A DNA stretch of 64,000 nucleotides from Azolla caroliniana (Eukaryota > Polypodiophyta), in contig JBHGNT010000013.1 in NCBI GenBank assembly GCA_043228905.1, positions 1,240,001-1,304,000 of the forward strand. Direction: 5' to 3'. The notes under the pieces were generated by a model that was not told the origin of the DNA, searched no databases, and saw nothing but the letters and a program-made list of their open reading frames with translations. Position numbers and translations under genes: made by a program. Below, piece by piece: positions 55,055 to 64,000 of the stretch (the first letter of the stretch is position 1; the number at the start of each line of letters is the position of its first letter).

Positions 55055-55062
55055 CATAGTAG
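55055..55062 (+). repeat. hAT target-site duplication, right copy
   Basis: CATAGTAG, identical to 49,490-49,497. Gag of copia E resumes here. Confidence 0.9.
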
Positions 55063-55550
55063 CACCGCAACATTATCTGAGCGACTTACTAAGATCCGCC
55101 ACGAAGACATTCAATGAAAAAAGAAGAATAATGCTCAACCGGTCGCAATGGCAATCTCCGTAAATCAATTCCAAAGGGGTCATCCAGCAAATCAACAAAG
55201 GTACAAACCTGATAAAGTAAGAAATAGTGAGTCTAATAATAATAAAACATACATTAAGAGTGAAGCACAAAAATACTCTGGGAACAACTCACGACAAAAT
55301 GGAAGCTTTAGAATCATCTATAGATATTGCAAGAAGGAAGGACATACCGATCAAGTATGTCCCCTCAAGCAAGCAGAGAATAATTCCAACCGACCCCAGG
55401 CACATAATGTGGTTATCCAACAAGAAGATGATAGAAATCCAGAATACTCTTTTGAAGAAGTACCTGGACAAAATGAAGAACATGATGAAGAAGAGTACAT
55501 TCAAGCATATAATGCAAACACATTTGAAGAAAATCAAAATGAAGATGATA
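55063..55550 (+). pseudogene. Gag of copia E, C-terminal part with zinc knuckle
   Basis: Gag text resumes with TATLSERLTKIRHEDI and continues, after a stop, to AISVNQFQRGHPANQ. A zinc knuckle YRYCKKEGHTDQVC has Tyr in place of the first Cys. The acidic tail EDDRNPEYSFEEVPGQ runs to 55,550, where the Tekay-like LTR cuts in. The next codons of the frame are found at 62,574. Confidence 0.8.
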
Positions 55551-56005
55551 TGTTACGGGCATGACCATATAATATCCCGTGGTAAGAATTTACCGTAGTA
55601 TTCTATACACGTGGATAAGTGTGAGGGTTAAAGGAGAGTGTAAAGAAGGGGAGGATTACTTTTAATCCTCGGGATTGAGACAACCCATTAGGTCAAGTGT
55701 GAACTTGCCTGGGGGCCTTGGGTTTCGCTATAAATAAGAGGCCTAGCTACCCTCATTTGAGGATCTTTTGACTACATCGAGACTCTGCTCGTGTGGTGGG
55801 TCAACTCTTGTAGCGAGCGCGCCAGCACCAGGTACGACTCGACGCCACGACGGTGGTATGGGACGCCGATCGAGGCTCGAGTCCGTCTCGATCCCTTCGC
55901 TCGGGGGTGGTCGGGTGGATCGGCACCCTTCTTTCTCTTTCTCCTTTCTATCTATCTTTTCATTATCCTTATCTTAAGCTTACATTAGTACTATGATCTA
56001 TAATA
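55551..56005 (+). repeat. 5' LTR of the young Ty3 element (455 bp)
   Basis: TGTTACGGGC to CTATAATA. A TATA box CTATAAATAAG lies at about 55,729-55,739. Near the start TTACGGG and CCCGTGGTAA can pair. It ends TAATA where the relative at 33,170 has TAACA; both LTRs share this, so the parent element already had it. Confidence 0.95.
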
Positions 56006-56007
56006 TT

Positions 56008-56019
56008 TGGTATCAGATT
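56008..56019 (+). promoter_or_regulatory. Primer-binding site of the young Ty3 element (altered)
   Basis: TGGTATCAGATT two bases after the LTR. The usual tRNA-Met site is TGGTATCAGAGC; the last two bases differ. The old relative at 33,173 keeps the normal form. Confidence 0.8.
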
Positions 56020-56261
56020 TTTTTACTAATGTTTCTTTGTTTTTCATTTGTCTTTTGATTGATGCTGATCGATCATTGTGCGGTTGGCCTTGATCCAGAC
56101 AACGATCAACAAAGAACTTCGGTAACTCTTTCCATATTTTTTTTTCTATTCTCTCTTCTCCCATCTAATCATGTGTTTAGTTTATATGTAATTTTTTTCA
56201 TTAAATCAATGATGTTGTAGTGGTCTTTAATTGATTATCTAAAACGTTTACATATGTGCAC

Positions 56262-56504
56262 GGGGTCAATACCTCGTTTGACATGTTAATAATATGTGAT
56301 GAGTGTCGTATGCGTACGAGGTTAATACCTCAATTACGTATTACGTTCACGAACATATGTTACGTTTGCGTATGAGTTTAATACCTTGATTTGTTGTAAA
56401 CGATATGCGTTTGGTCTCGTATGCGTAAGAGGTCAATACCTCCATTGCGTATTACGATGATCTCTTATTTGTGGATGTTTCGTGTGCGTAGAGGTATATA
56501 CCTC
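56262..56504 (+). repeat. Five-hairpin array in the leader of the young Ty3 element
   Basis: Cores start at 56,262 (GGGGTCAATACCTC), 56,318 (GAGGTTAATACCTC), 56,374 (GAGTTTAATACCTT), 56,429 (GAGGTCAATACCTC) and 56,491 (GAGGTATATACCTC). Steps are 56, 56, 55 and 62, nearly the same as in the fragment at 33,424. The rest of the 56,020-57,693 leader has no long open frame on the + strand. Confidence 0.85.
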
Positions 56505-57189
56505 GATTACGTATCTCGATCACATCATTTGTGGCTATTTACTATAACGATATGTTGAATATAGGCATATGTGGTCACATATATACGTATTTGATCGTAT
56601 ATATGTGATAAGTAACCATATGTGTATATTCGTTATTACGTGATTATATCGAAAGTTGTCATGATCGGGAAAAGGATGTTGGTGGCCGTCCTCACATTTT
56701 TGTGAGAATGGCGTTGTCACCATCCCTTTTTCAACATTTTTTTATTGTTGATAACCCCGTTGACGACCTCGATTTCGTTACGTAAAGAAACGACAATAGC
56801 CAAAATGATGTTGAGTACGTAGGGCTTGACCCACTTCAAGTGAGGTCGCTCCAATGACGCACGTATCCAACATCCCTCCCTCGTTACATGGATACGATGC
56901 CACCATGAGCTCGTTCTTACGAGAGGCATTCGTAATGACGTGACCATGTGATGGCCCACGTGAGCCTACTACGAAACGAGGGCTCATTTGGCTTGACCAT
57001 TAGGTTGCCCTTTGACATATGCCATCGTAATTACGAGACTTGAGGTTAGGTAACGTACCAACATAGTGTTGGTAAATGAGGGCGAAATAAGGACCCTTAA
57101 CATATATGTTCTTTTAAAAAAACGTATATGATATATTGCCTCGCATATCTCTTATACGCATCAAACATTAAGCATTCGAGAAGAGCAAC

Positions 57190-57262
57190 TTACTTGGTTG
57201 GCTCAAGTGTTTAATGTATTTGTTCTCGAGGTCTCGAGTTCAAATATGACCAAGACCATACA
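57190..57262 (+). other. tRNA-promoter-like stretch in the Ty3 leader
   Basis: GGTTGGCTCAAGTGTTTAAT resembles a Pol III A box, and GAGTTCAAATATGACC 45 bp later a weak B box. It could be a SINE remnant or chance. Confidence 0.3.
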
Positions 57263-57693
57263 ACATCCTTGATACATATGACTATAACACATGTTTAGAC
57301 TTAAGGTCTAAGTGCACCTCGGGGTCCTCGTAATAGGACTTAAAGAGCCGAAACCACTTATGTGGGCACCGAAACATAGTTTATTGTTAACATTTTTTTT
57401 CGTGTATAAACTATTCATGACGCGAACATACATGGTTGAGCCTCGGGGAGCCACCATGAAAAAATCGATATAGAGATCAGGGAAAGACATTTATTTGTCA
57501 CCCCCATGGTTTTTAAAACACCTTTGTGTTACCATAGTAACCTGATCTTGAACCTCATCTCATACGTCTAGAGGGGTATTGACGTGAGATAATGATATCG
57601 ATTAATGCTCGCCCATGATATGTTTACATCACGACAAGATGTTATGACTATATCTCTGACCTTATCCTATTTCTTTTCCAGAAATAATCTTTA

Positions 57694-60600
57694 ATGGCTC
57701 AAATTAACGACCCGATGTCATCCGCTCAAGCGGAAGGAACTCAAGGGAATCCTCCTGGACAAATGTCCACTGAGATGTATTTGGCACAAATAACCCAATT
57801 CCTTAGTTTCACCGCTCAACAGATGACCGAACTTCGGCAATCTCAGAGTGCTCTTGAGGCACGTGTCATTAGCCTACAACGTGAGACTAATAGACCTGAT
57901 GAGCGACAAGGTGAACCATCATTTGTCGTTAAGCCATTTACGGGAGACAAAAAGGAAAGAACCGAAGAAGCAATCTGCACATGGCTGGGACGATGGGAGT
58001 CTCATTTTGAGCTCTATCCCACGCCAGATAGTACGAAGATTGCATATGTCGGCCGAGAACTCGGGGGTAAGGCCGCCGCCTGGTGGCGTGGCCTCCGTAC
58101 TATGGGGAAATTGCCCCATACCTGGACAGATTTTGTCACGGTTTTTAAGGGCCAATTTCTGCAACCTCCCTCTCGAACCGAGGCAGCACAAGCTTTAATG
58201 AACCTCTCTAGCAGGAAATTTTCCTCGCTAGAAGACTATGTTCACCATGCTAGAACCCAAATCCAAAAATCGGGTCTAGAAGGGGACAATTGGTTGATAG
58301 CTTGTTTTGTCAATGGCATCCCCAATTCGGACTATCATTGGATAGTGCACGATAAGGATCCAAAATCCTTCGAAGAGGCCGTTGAAATAGTTCTTCGCTA
58401 TCAACGCACTTCGAAGAAGGACCATAACAAACCCAACGAAGCGCCCGGGACTAAGCAGTCGCAATTTGTTGGGAAACGCAAGACACCCAACAAATTCCTG
58501 GATCGCGATTGTAAGCGACAACATCCTTTTTGTGTATTCTGCAAAAAGAAGGGTCATACAAAAGATCAATGTCGAAAGCTCCAACGGAAAGAGCACGACA
58601 ACAAAGCTAAAGCTGCAGACCATAAAGGTCAGATTCCTAATGTCCTTCAGGTCTATACACATCATTTAAGTAATTGTCAATGTTCTTTCCCTCACTATGT
58701 ATTGGGTCCCAATGATTTACTACGTGCAAACGGGTATATCAATGGATCTCCCGTACAATTTTTATTTGATTCGGGAAGGTCACACAATTTTGTGAATGAT
58801 CGTTTGGTTCAGATATGGGGAATCCAACCCACCGTAAGTGATCACACCTACACGGTGCACTTGGCTGATGGAAGAGTACAATACATCAACGGGGCGATTC
58901 ATTCATTAGGAATTTCTATTGATACTTATATAGAGGAAGTAGACTTCCATGTAATGAATCTTTGTACCACCGATGTAATACTGGGTTATCCCTGGTTTTA
59001 TAATAAAAACTCTTCTTTATTTATTGATTGGGTTCGTCATTCCATTTCTTTTGTACTGAACGATTGTACGCATTTTATTCAATGTGTAAAAAAACAATCC
59101 CTCTCGATTGTTTCCTCGTGTCCATCAATATCCGAGTTGTCTTGTTCTACGTTATTTTATTGTGTACTTGATCCGGACATTCACGTTTACAATATCGATA
59201 ATGTCCCGATTCAATTAACATATTTTGAACAACAACAACTTGATGAAATCTTAAATGATTTTCATGATGTTTTTCCAAGTGAACTACCTGATGGGTTACC
59301 TCCTAAACGTAATATAGACCATCGTATAGATATTGTACCTGGTGTTGCACCAATAAGTATACCTCCGTATCGCTTAAGTCGATCCGAAGAAGATGAGGTA
59401 TCTAAGCAACTCAAGGACTATTTACGAATGGGTTATATACGTTATAGTAAATCTCCATGGGGTGCACCAGTTCTCTTGGTTAAAAAGAAAGAGGGCACAT
59501 GGCGTATGTGTATTAATTACCGACGCTTGAATAAAGTGACGATCAAGAATTCGTATCCATTGCCCCGGGCTGACGATCTAATTGACCGTCTCCAGGGAGC
59601 TCGGTATTTTACGAAACTTGATCTCCGTATTGGCTACCATCAAATACGAATAAGTGAGGACGATGTTCCTAAAACGGCATTTCGTACGCGCTATGGCCAT
59701 TACGAGTTTTTGGTTATGCCTTTTGGTTTGACCAATGCTCCGGCTACTTTTCAACAAGAAATGAATGACATTTTCCGAGAACAACTTGGAAAATTTGTCG
59801 TTATTTTCTTGGATGATATTTTAGTTTATAGCCGTACATTACAAGAACATGCTAGACATGTCCGCTTTGTTTTACAAACATTGCGTGACAAACAGTTTTA
59901 TGCGAAGATCTCAAAATGTGAGTTCTTCAAGAAATCAATTACTTATCTAGGACATCTCATAACCGAACGAGGAGTTGAAATTGATCCTTCTCGCATTGAG
60001 AAAATCAAGCTTTGGCCCACTCTTCGGAATATTCGAGAAGTTCGATCATTCCTTGGTTTTGTGGGGTTTTTGCGAAAGTCTCTTCGTAATTACTCCCAAT
60101 TGACGACGCCGTTTACTGATCTTTTAAAAGGTCAAACGCGTAAGTCTACAAAACCTATTGTGTGGAATGCTACACTAGACCTTGCCTTTACGGAACTCAA
60201 GGACCTGGTTTGCAAGGCTCCTTCACTTCTTTTACCCGATCCTTCAAAACCTTTTGAGGTTGAAACCGATGCAAGTGATTATGCTATAAGTGCTGTCTTG
60301 TATCAAGATGGTAAACCAATAGCATTCGAGAGTAAGAAACTTGATTCTGCTCAATGTCGGTATACCGTTCAAGAAAAGGAATTATTTGCAGTTATACATG
60401 CGCTCAAAACATGGCGCCATTATCTTTATGGAAATCACTTTGTGGTAACTACGGACCACGAGTCCTTGAAATATTTTTGTGACCAACAAGACCTGAAAGG
60501 TCGTAAGGCACGATGGGCTGATCTCATCCAGGACTTTGATTTTTCCATACGATATCGTAAAGGTTCCATGAACACTGTCGCTGATGCACTAAGTTGCATC

Positions 60601-61077
60601 CGTGAAGTTAACACGCTTAGCTTCACTGAAATATCATCAGATCTTTATGATCACCTTCGAGGAAAGTATCCTGATGACAGTTATTTCGCAAAATACTGGG
60701 CAAGAGTTGAGTCTGGAACAGACACCACCACATCCTCGAAGGAATACTTCCACATTGCTAACGGTTTGCTCTACCGTAATGGGAAGGTTTGTGTTCCAGA
60801 TTTACCCGAGGTCAAAAAGAGGATTCTTTTTGAATGCCATGATGCACCCTCAGCAGGGCACCCTGGAATACATCGTACACTCGTTCTCATCTCCACTCAA
60901 TTTTATTGGCCTAAGATGCGTCCTGACATACATAGCTATGTGACTAAATGTCACCAGTGTCAGGTTAACAAAGCCGAGCGACTTAAAGTCGCAGGACTTT
61001 TACATCCCTTGGACATTCCCAATAATAAGTGGGAAAGTATATCCATGGATTTTATTGTTAGCCTTCCTCGCACCTAA
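57694..61077 (+). CDS. Gag-Pol of the young Ty3 element, up to an in-frame stop
   Basis: From ATG 57,694 the frame gives 1,127 residues. Gag occupies roughly 1-330 with knuckle [14 protein letters not shown] at ~280. The protease has [11 protein letters not shown] at ~357 (D-S-G kept, but Arg where Ala is usual). RT has [35 protein letters not shown] and FLDDILVYS (Asp 707-708). RNase H starts [13 protein letters not shown] (~856). The integrase zinc domain is [17 protein letters not shown] to [12 protein letters not shown] at 61,075-61,077 follows the first catalytic Asp ([11 protein letters not shown]). It makes the particle, copies the RNA and integrates the DNA. Without readthrough no active integrase is made. 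Confidence 0.92.
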   Translation: MAQINDPMSSAQAEGTQGNPPGQMSTEMYLAQITQFLSFTAQQMTELRQSQSALEARVISLQRETNRPDERQGEPSFVVKPFTGDKKERTEEAICTWLGRWESHFELYPTPDSTKIAYVGRELGGKAAAWWRGLRTMGKLPHTWTDFVTVFKGQFLQPPSRTEAAQALMNLSSRKFSSLEDYVHHARTQIQKSGLEGDNWLIACFVNGIPNSDYHWIVHDKDPKSFEEAVEIVLRYQRTSKKDHNKPNEAPGTKQSQFVGKRKTPNKFLDRDCKRQHPFCVFCKKKGHTKDQCRKLQRKEHDNKAKAADHKGQIPNVLQVYTHHLSNCQCSFPHYVLGPNDLLRANGYINGSPVQFLFDSGRSHNFVNDRLVQIWGIQPTVSDHTYTVHLADGRVQYINGAIHSLGISIDTYIEEVDFHVMNLCTTDVILGYPWFYNKNSSLFIDWVRHSISFVLNDCTHFIQCVKKQSLSIVSSCPSISELSCSTLFYCVLDPDIHVYNIDNVPIQLTYFEQQQLDEILNDFHDVFPSELPDGLPPKRNIDHRIDIVPGVAPISIPPYRLSRSEEDEVSKQLKDYLRMGYIRYSKSPWGAPVLLVKKKEGTWRMCINYRRLNKVTIKNSYPLPRADDLIDRLQGARYFTKLDLRIGYHQIRISEDDVPKTAFRTRYGHYEFLVMPFGLTNAPATFQQEMNDIFREQLGKFVVIFLDDILVYSRTLQEHARHVRFVLQTLRDKQFYAKISKCEFFKKSITYLGHLITERGVEIDPSRIEKIKLWPTLRNIREVRSFLGFVGFLRKSLRNYSQLTTPFTDLLKGQTRKSTKPIVWNATLDLAFTELKDLVCKAPSLLLPDPSKPFEVETDASDYAISAVLYQDGKPIAFESKKLDSAQCRYTVQEKELFAVIHALKTWRHYLYGNHFVVTTDHESLKYFCDQQDLKGRKARWADLIQDFDFSIRYRKGSMNTVADALSCIREVNTLSFTEISSDLYDHLRGKYPDDSYFAKYWARVESGTDTTTSSKEYFHIANGLLYRNGKVCVPDLPEVKKRILFECHDAPSAGHPGIHRTLVLISTQFYWPKMRPDIHSYVTKCHQCQVNKAERLKVAGLLHPLDIPNNKWESISMDFIVSLPRT

Positions 61078-62127
61078 AAAGGTCATGATGCCATCTGGGT
61101 TGTCGTTGATCGACTAACTAAAATGGCCAGATTTATTGCTACTAAAACCACGGTAACAGCTCCTGAATTTGCTTACCAATTCGTTGACGAATTGTTTCGT
61201 TTTTATGGGTTACCGATGGATATCGTGAGTGATCGAGATCCAAAGTTTACTAGTGACTTCTGGACACAGGTCTTTAAGAAGTTAGAAACTACGTTGAGCA
61301 TGAGCTCCACGGATCATCCTCAATCCGATGGACAGACAGAACGAGTAAATCAAATTATTGAGGACATGCTTCGAGCATACGTTGGTGCAAAACCAACAAA
61401 ATGGGAACGTTATCTCCCAATTTTGGAGTTTGCTTATAACAGCTCCAAGCATACGTCGACGGGATATAGTCCTTTTATGTTGATGTATGGTTTTCAGCCA
61501 CGAGCCCCGATTGATGTTACTATACATCATGATGAGTTGCGAAGTACGCAAAACTTTCTTCAGGATATGCAAGATATGTTGCATATTGCACGAGATAATA
61601 TAAAAACAGCTCAAGATAGAGCGCGTTTTTATGCCGATCATCATAGGCAACCTCGTGTATTCAACCCTGGACAGAAGGTATTTTTACGTGTACCTCACAA
61701 TTCTAAGACATTGTCTACGGGTAAGTGCGCTAAGTTAGCCCCACGGTTTTGTGGACCTTTTACAGTCCTCAAACGCATTGGGTCATCAGCCTATCGTCTC
61801 GCTCTTCCCGATGGTGTCGGAATTCATCCAGTCTTTCATGTGAGTCGTCTAAAAGAACTTCTAGGTTCTGGCGACAATACAGCTACGACTGAAACTCTGG
61901 TTACTTCTGAAGAATTATCTTCTAAACCACATGTACCAGAAAGAATTCTCGATGTTAAAACAAAAAAATTACGTACTAAAGAAATCCGAGAATTCAAAAT
62001 AAAATGGATGGATAAATCAATAAAAGATGCCACATGGGAACGCGAAAATACACTTAGAACTAACTTCCCTAACTTTCCATTGCAAGAGTGCAATGTTTTA
62101 AAGAGGGGGAGTATGTTACGGGCATGA
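61078..62127 (+). CDS. Rest of Pol: integrase core and chromodomain of the young Ty3 element
   Basis: The same frame continues after the stop: AIWVVVDRLTKMARF, VSDRDPKFTSDFW (second Asp), HPQSDGQTERVNQI (Glu), the integrase C-terminus PGQKVFLRVPHNSK with RLALPDGVGIHPVFHVSRLK, and a chromodomain-like tail (HVPERILDVKTKKLRTKEI, then DATWERENTLR). The stop codon is inside the 3' LTR. The product is lost unless the TAA at 61,075 is read through. Confidence 0.9.
   Translation, partial: KGHDAIWVVVDRLTKMARFIATKTTVTAPEFAYQFVDELFRFYGLPMDIVSDRDPKFTSDFWTQVFKKLETTLSMSSTDHPQSDGQTERVNQIIEDMLRAYVGAKPTKWERYLPILEFAYNSSKHTSTGYSPFMLMYGFQPRAPIDVTIHHDELRSTQNFLQDMQDMLHIARDNIKTAQDRARFYADHHRQPRVFNPGQKVFLRVPHNSKTLSTGKCAKLAPRFCGPFTVLKRIGSSAYRLALPDGVGIHPVFHVSRLKELLGSGDNTATTETLVTSEELSSKPHVPERILDVKTKKLRTKEIREFKIKWMDKSIKDATWERENTLRTNFPNFPLQECNVLKRGSMLRA
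62102..62111 (+). promoter_or_regulatory. Polypurine tract of the young Ty3 element
   Basis: AGAGGGGGAG just before the 3' LTR at 62,114. Confidence 0.8.
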
Positions 62128-62568
62128 CCATATAATATCCCGTGGTAAGAATTTACCGTAGTATTCTATACACGTGGATAAGTGTGAGGGTTAAAGGAGA
62201 GTGTAAAGAAGGGGAGGATTACTTTTAATCCTCGGGATTGAGACAACCCATTAGGTCAAGTGTGAACTTGCCTGGGGGCCTTGGGTTTCGCTATAAATAA
62301 GAGGCCTAGCTACCCTCATTTGAGGATCTTTTGACTACATCGAGACTCTGCTCGTGTGGTGGGTCAACTCTTGTAGCGAGCGCGCCAGCACCAGGTACGA
62401 CTCGACGCCACGACGGTGGTATGGGACGCCGATCGAGGCTCGAGTCCGTCTCGATCCCTTCGCTCGGGGGTGGTCGGGTGGATCGGCACCCTTCTTTCTC
62501 TTTCTCCTTTCTATCTATCTTTTCATTATCCTTATCTTAAGCTTACATTAGTACTATGATCTATAATA
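62114..62568 (+). repeat. 3' LTR of the young Ty3 element (455 bp)
   Basis: By eye identical to 55,551-56,005 over its full length. TGATA follows. Confidence 0.95.
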
Positions 62569-62573
62569 TGATA

Positions 62574-63511
62574 GCACTTGGTTCTTGGATACTCACCATC
62601 TAACATATCGAAAAGACTGGTTGGACTACTATCAAGAGCTCCCAATTCCATTGAAGGTCACCTTCGGAGACAAAGGTCAAAACGTGGCAGCTAGGAAAGG
62701 TAATATCAAATTAAGGCTCATTAGTAATCCTGTTGTACAAATTTTAGATATATACTTTGTACCTAGAATTGCAAAACATCTATTATCAGTGGGACAAGCT
62801 ACTACAAAAGGAATGACAATCAAATTCAGCAAACAACAAGCTACCCTATATATCCAAGATGATCAACATGAGATAAAAATTGTATGCCCAAAACAAGGGC
62901 AACTATATCCTGTCAAGGCAAATCTAGGAGAAGCATTAACTGCTGAAGTACATCAAGGAGGAGTAGACAATGTGTCCCCCATCTATCTATGGCATTGCCG
63001 ATTCGGTTATCTACATACACCAACACTCAAGTTGTGTCAAAATCAGAACCTAGTAAGAGGTTTACCTTCCACAATCTTTAAATCTATTGATATTTGTGAA
63101 GGATGCATGTATGGGAAAATGGCTCAAAACCCATTTCCACTAAGTAACTCAAAGACAAAGGAACTACTTCAACTTGTTCACATGGATGTATGTGGACCGA
63201 TAACTCCCAACTCACTCTCTGGAGCAAGGTACTTTATAACATTAATTGATAACACTTCGCGATTCACAATAGTTAACTTTCTTAAACAAAAGGGAAATGC
63301 ATTCAAAGCATTTTGTGCATATAATAGCTTTGTTGAAAATCAGACACAACTTATAGTAATAAGAAGTGACAATGGTGGGGAGTTTGTTTCACAAGAGTGG
63401 GAGGCCTTTAACAAAAAAAATGGTAATATTTCATCAAAAGTCAACTGTCTACACACCTCAACAAAATGGGATAGTCAAGAGAAAGAATCACACCTTATTA
63501 AATGCAACTAG
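62574..63511 (+). pseudogene. Protease remnant and integrase N-half of copia E
   Basis: Directly after the duplication the frame reads STWFLDTHHLTYRKDW. The usual WFLDTGATHHLT lacks its Gly-Ala-Thr here, so the protease site is deleted. The pre-integrase YLWHCRFGYLHTPTLKLC and CEGCMYGKMAQNPFPLS follow, then HMDVCGPITPNSLSGARYF (first Asp) and RSDNGGEFVSQEWEAF (second Asp). An A8 run at 63,412-63,420 shifts the frame before the catalytic Glu. Confidence 0.85.
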
Positions 63512-64000
63512 GAGTATGTTGAAGACGAGTGGAATGGCCTCGAGATTCTTGGAAGAAGCAGTAGCCACAACTTGTTACCTACAAAATAGAACTCCTCACC
63601 AAGGTATAGAAGGACAAGTTCCATACACCATGTGGTATGGGTACCCACTTGAGATATCACATCTTTGAGTATTTGGAGCAACCGCATTTGCATACATACA
63701 ACTTGCCAAGAGGACAAAACTTGAGGATCAATGCATCAAAGGAAAACTTATTGGATATGGGGAGCCATATGGAGTAAAAGCATACAAAATTTACCCTCCG
63801 AATATAGGTAAAATAATTTTTAGTTGTTCTATGGAGTTTGATGAGAAAAGTCTTTTTTCTAGGTCATCATATGTAATGAAAGACACCGGGAGTGGACACC
63901 TTACCAACGAAATCACAAAGTTAAGACTCCCTCAAGCAACAACAATGGAATTTGAAAATGATAGGATAACATCAGAAAACTCACCAAATGAACACATGAC
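63420..64000 (+). pseudogene. Integrase C-half of copia E, runs off the window
   Basis: In the shifted frame: TPQQNGIVKRKNHTLLNATR, where Lys replaces the catalytic Glu of the usual VER/AER motif, then FLEEAVATTCYLQNRTPHQG, a stop at 63,666, VFGATAFAYIQLAKRTK, KLIGYGEPYGVKAYKIY and the pre-RT linker. RT lies beyond 64,000. Confidence 0.8.

Larger units (their letters stand above)
55551..62568 (+). mobile_element. Young Tekay-like Ty3 chromovirus (7,018 bp), nearly intact
   Basis: Two 455-bp LTRs that look identical base for base, and a perfect TGATA duplication (55,546-55,550 and 62,569-62,573), mark a very recent insertion into copia E. Inside are primer site, a 1.67-kb leader with a hairpin array, one Gag-Pol frame interrupted by a single stop, and a purine tract. 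A divergent chromodomain at the Pol end points to the Tekay/Del type. Confidence 0.95.

Noticed and set aside
1-64000. CRISPR arrays, operons, riboswitches or bacterial genes
   Set aside because: Intron-containing genes, LTR elements and nuclear rDNA show plant nuclear DNA. The hairpin arrays are in retrotransposon leaders and lack spacers of CRISPR type.
1-64000. True tRNA genes
   Set aside because: Only primer-site fragments of tRNA-Met and weak A/B-box-like words were found. No cloverleaf could be drawn.

Overview
This is nuclear DNA of a land plant, almost certainly a vascular plant. It holds one recognisable host gene, a two-exon receptor kinase of the TDR/PXY (CLE41/44-TDIF receptor) type at 15,177-18,518 on the + strand. 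Most of the rest is layered transposable elements (TEs). The TE roster has a Tcn1-like chromovirus with a canonical chromodomain, a LINE with a C-terminal zinc knuckle, and a DUF7869-type gene. That looks more like a fern, lycophyte or gymnosperm than a typical flowering plant. This is inference only.

Layout. 1-4,913: 3' part of a decayed Tcn1-like Ty3 element with its 3' LTR, inserted into the RT of copia A (- strand, 4,914-8,647). 8,648-14,169: intergenic, with one unidentified reading frame. 14,170-15,176: promoter and leader of the kinase gene, with six ACGTG elements in 195 bp. 15,177-18,518: TDR-like gene. 18,519-26,387: nothing recognised. 26,388-31,292: a chimera of degenerate 5.8S-ITS2-25S rDNA (split by a solo LTR) joined in the same orientation to a 5'-truncated LINE with a long open frame, ending in a (CTTT)n tail inside the integrase of copia B (- strand, to 32,929). 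Copia B abuts a fragment of a Tekay-like Ty3 LTR plus leader (32,935-33,690). 33,691-41,662: copia C, which inserted into a DUF7869-type gene and was then broken by a local inversion of about 2.1 kb. 42,427-47,555: copia D, nearly full length but decayed, inside a GC-rich minisatellite. From about 48,600 to the window end: copia E (+ strand), host to a 5,557-bp hAT transposon (49,498-55,054, 8-bp target-site duplication) carrying a captured PPR fragment, and to a very young 7-kb Tekay-like Ty3 element (55,551-62,568) with two LTRs that look identical and a perfect 5-bp duplication.

How the parts relate. The kinase gene is the only probable host function. The TEs form nested chains whose order can be read: copia E was hit by the hAT and the Tekay element; copia A by the Tcn1-like element; the DUF7869 gene by copia C, which was later hit by a solo LTR and an inversion. 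The Tekay leader carries five hairpins spaced about 56 bp apart, also present in the old fragment at 33.4 kb. The most unusual objects are the rRNA-LINE chimera, the interrupted and inverted DUF7869 locus, and this hairpin array.

Limits: everything was read by eye. Family names rest on motifs, LTR ends on TG..CA termini, PBS/PPT and duplications. No alignments or database searches were run.
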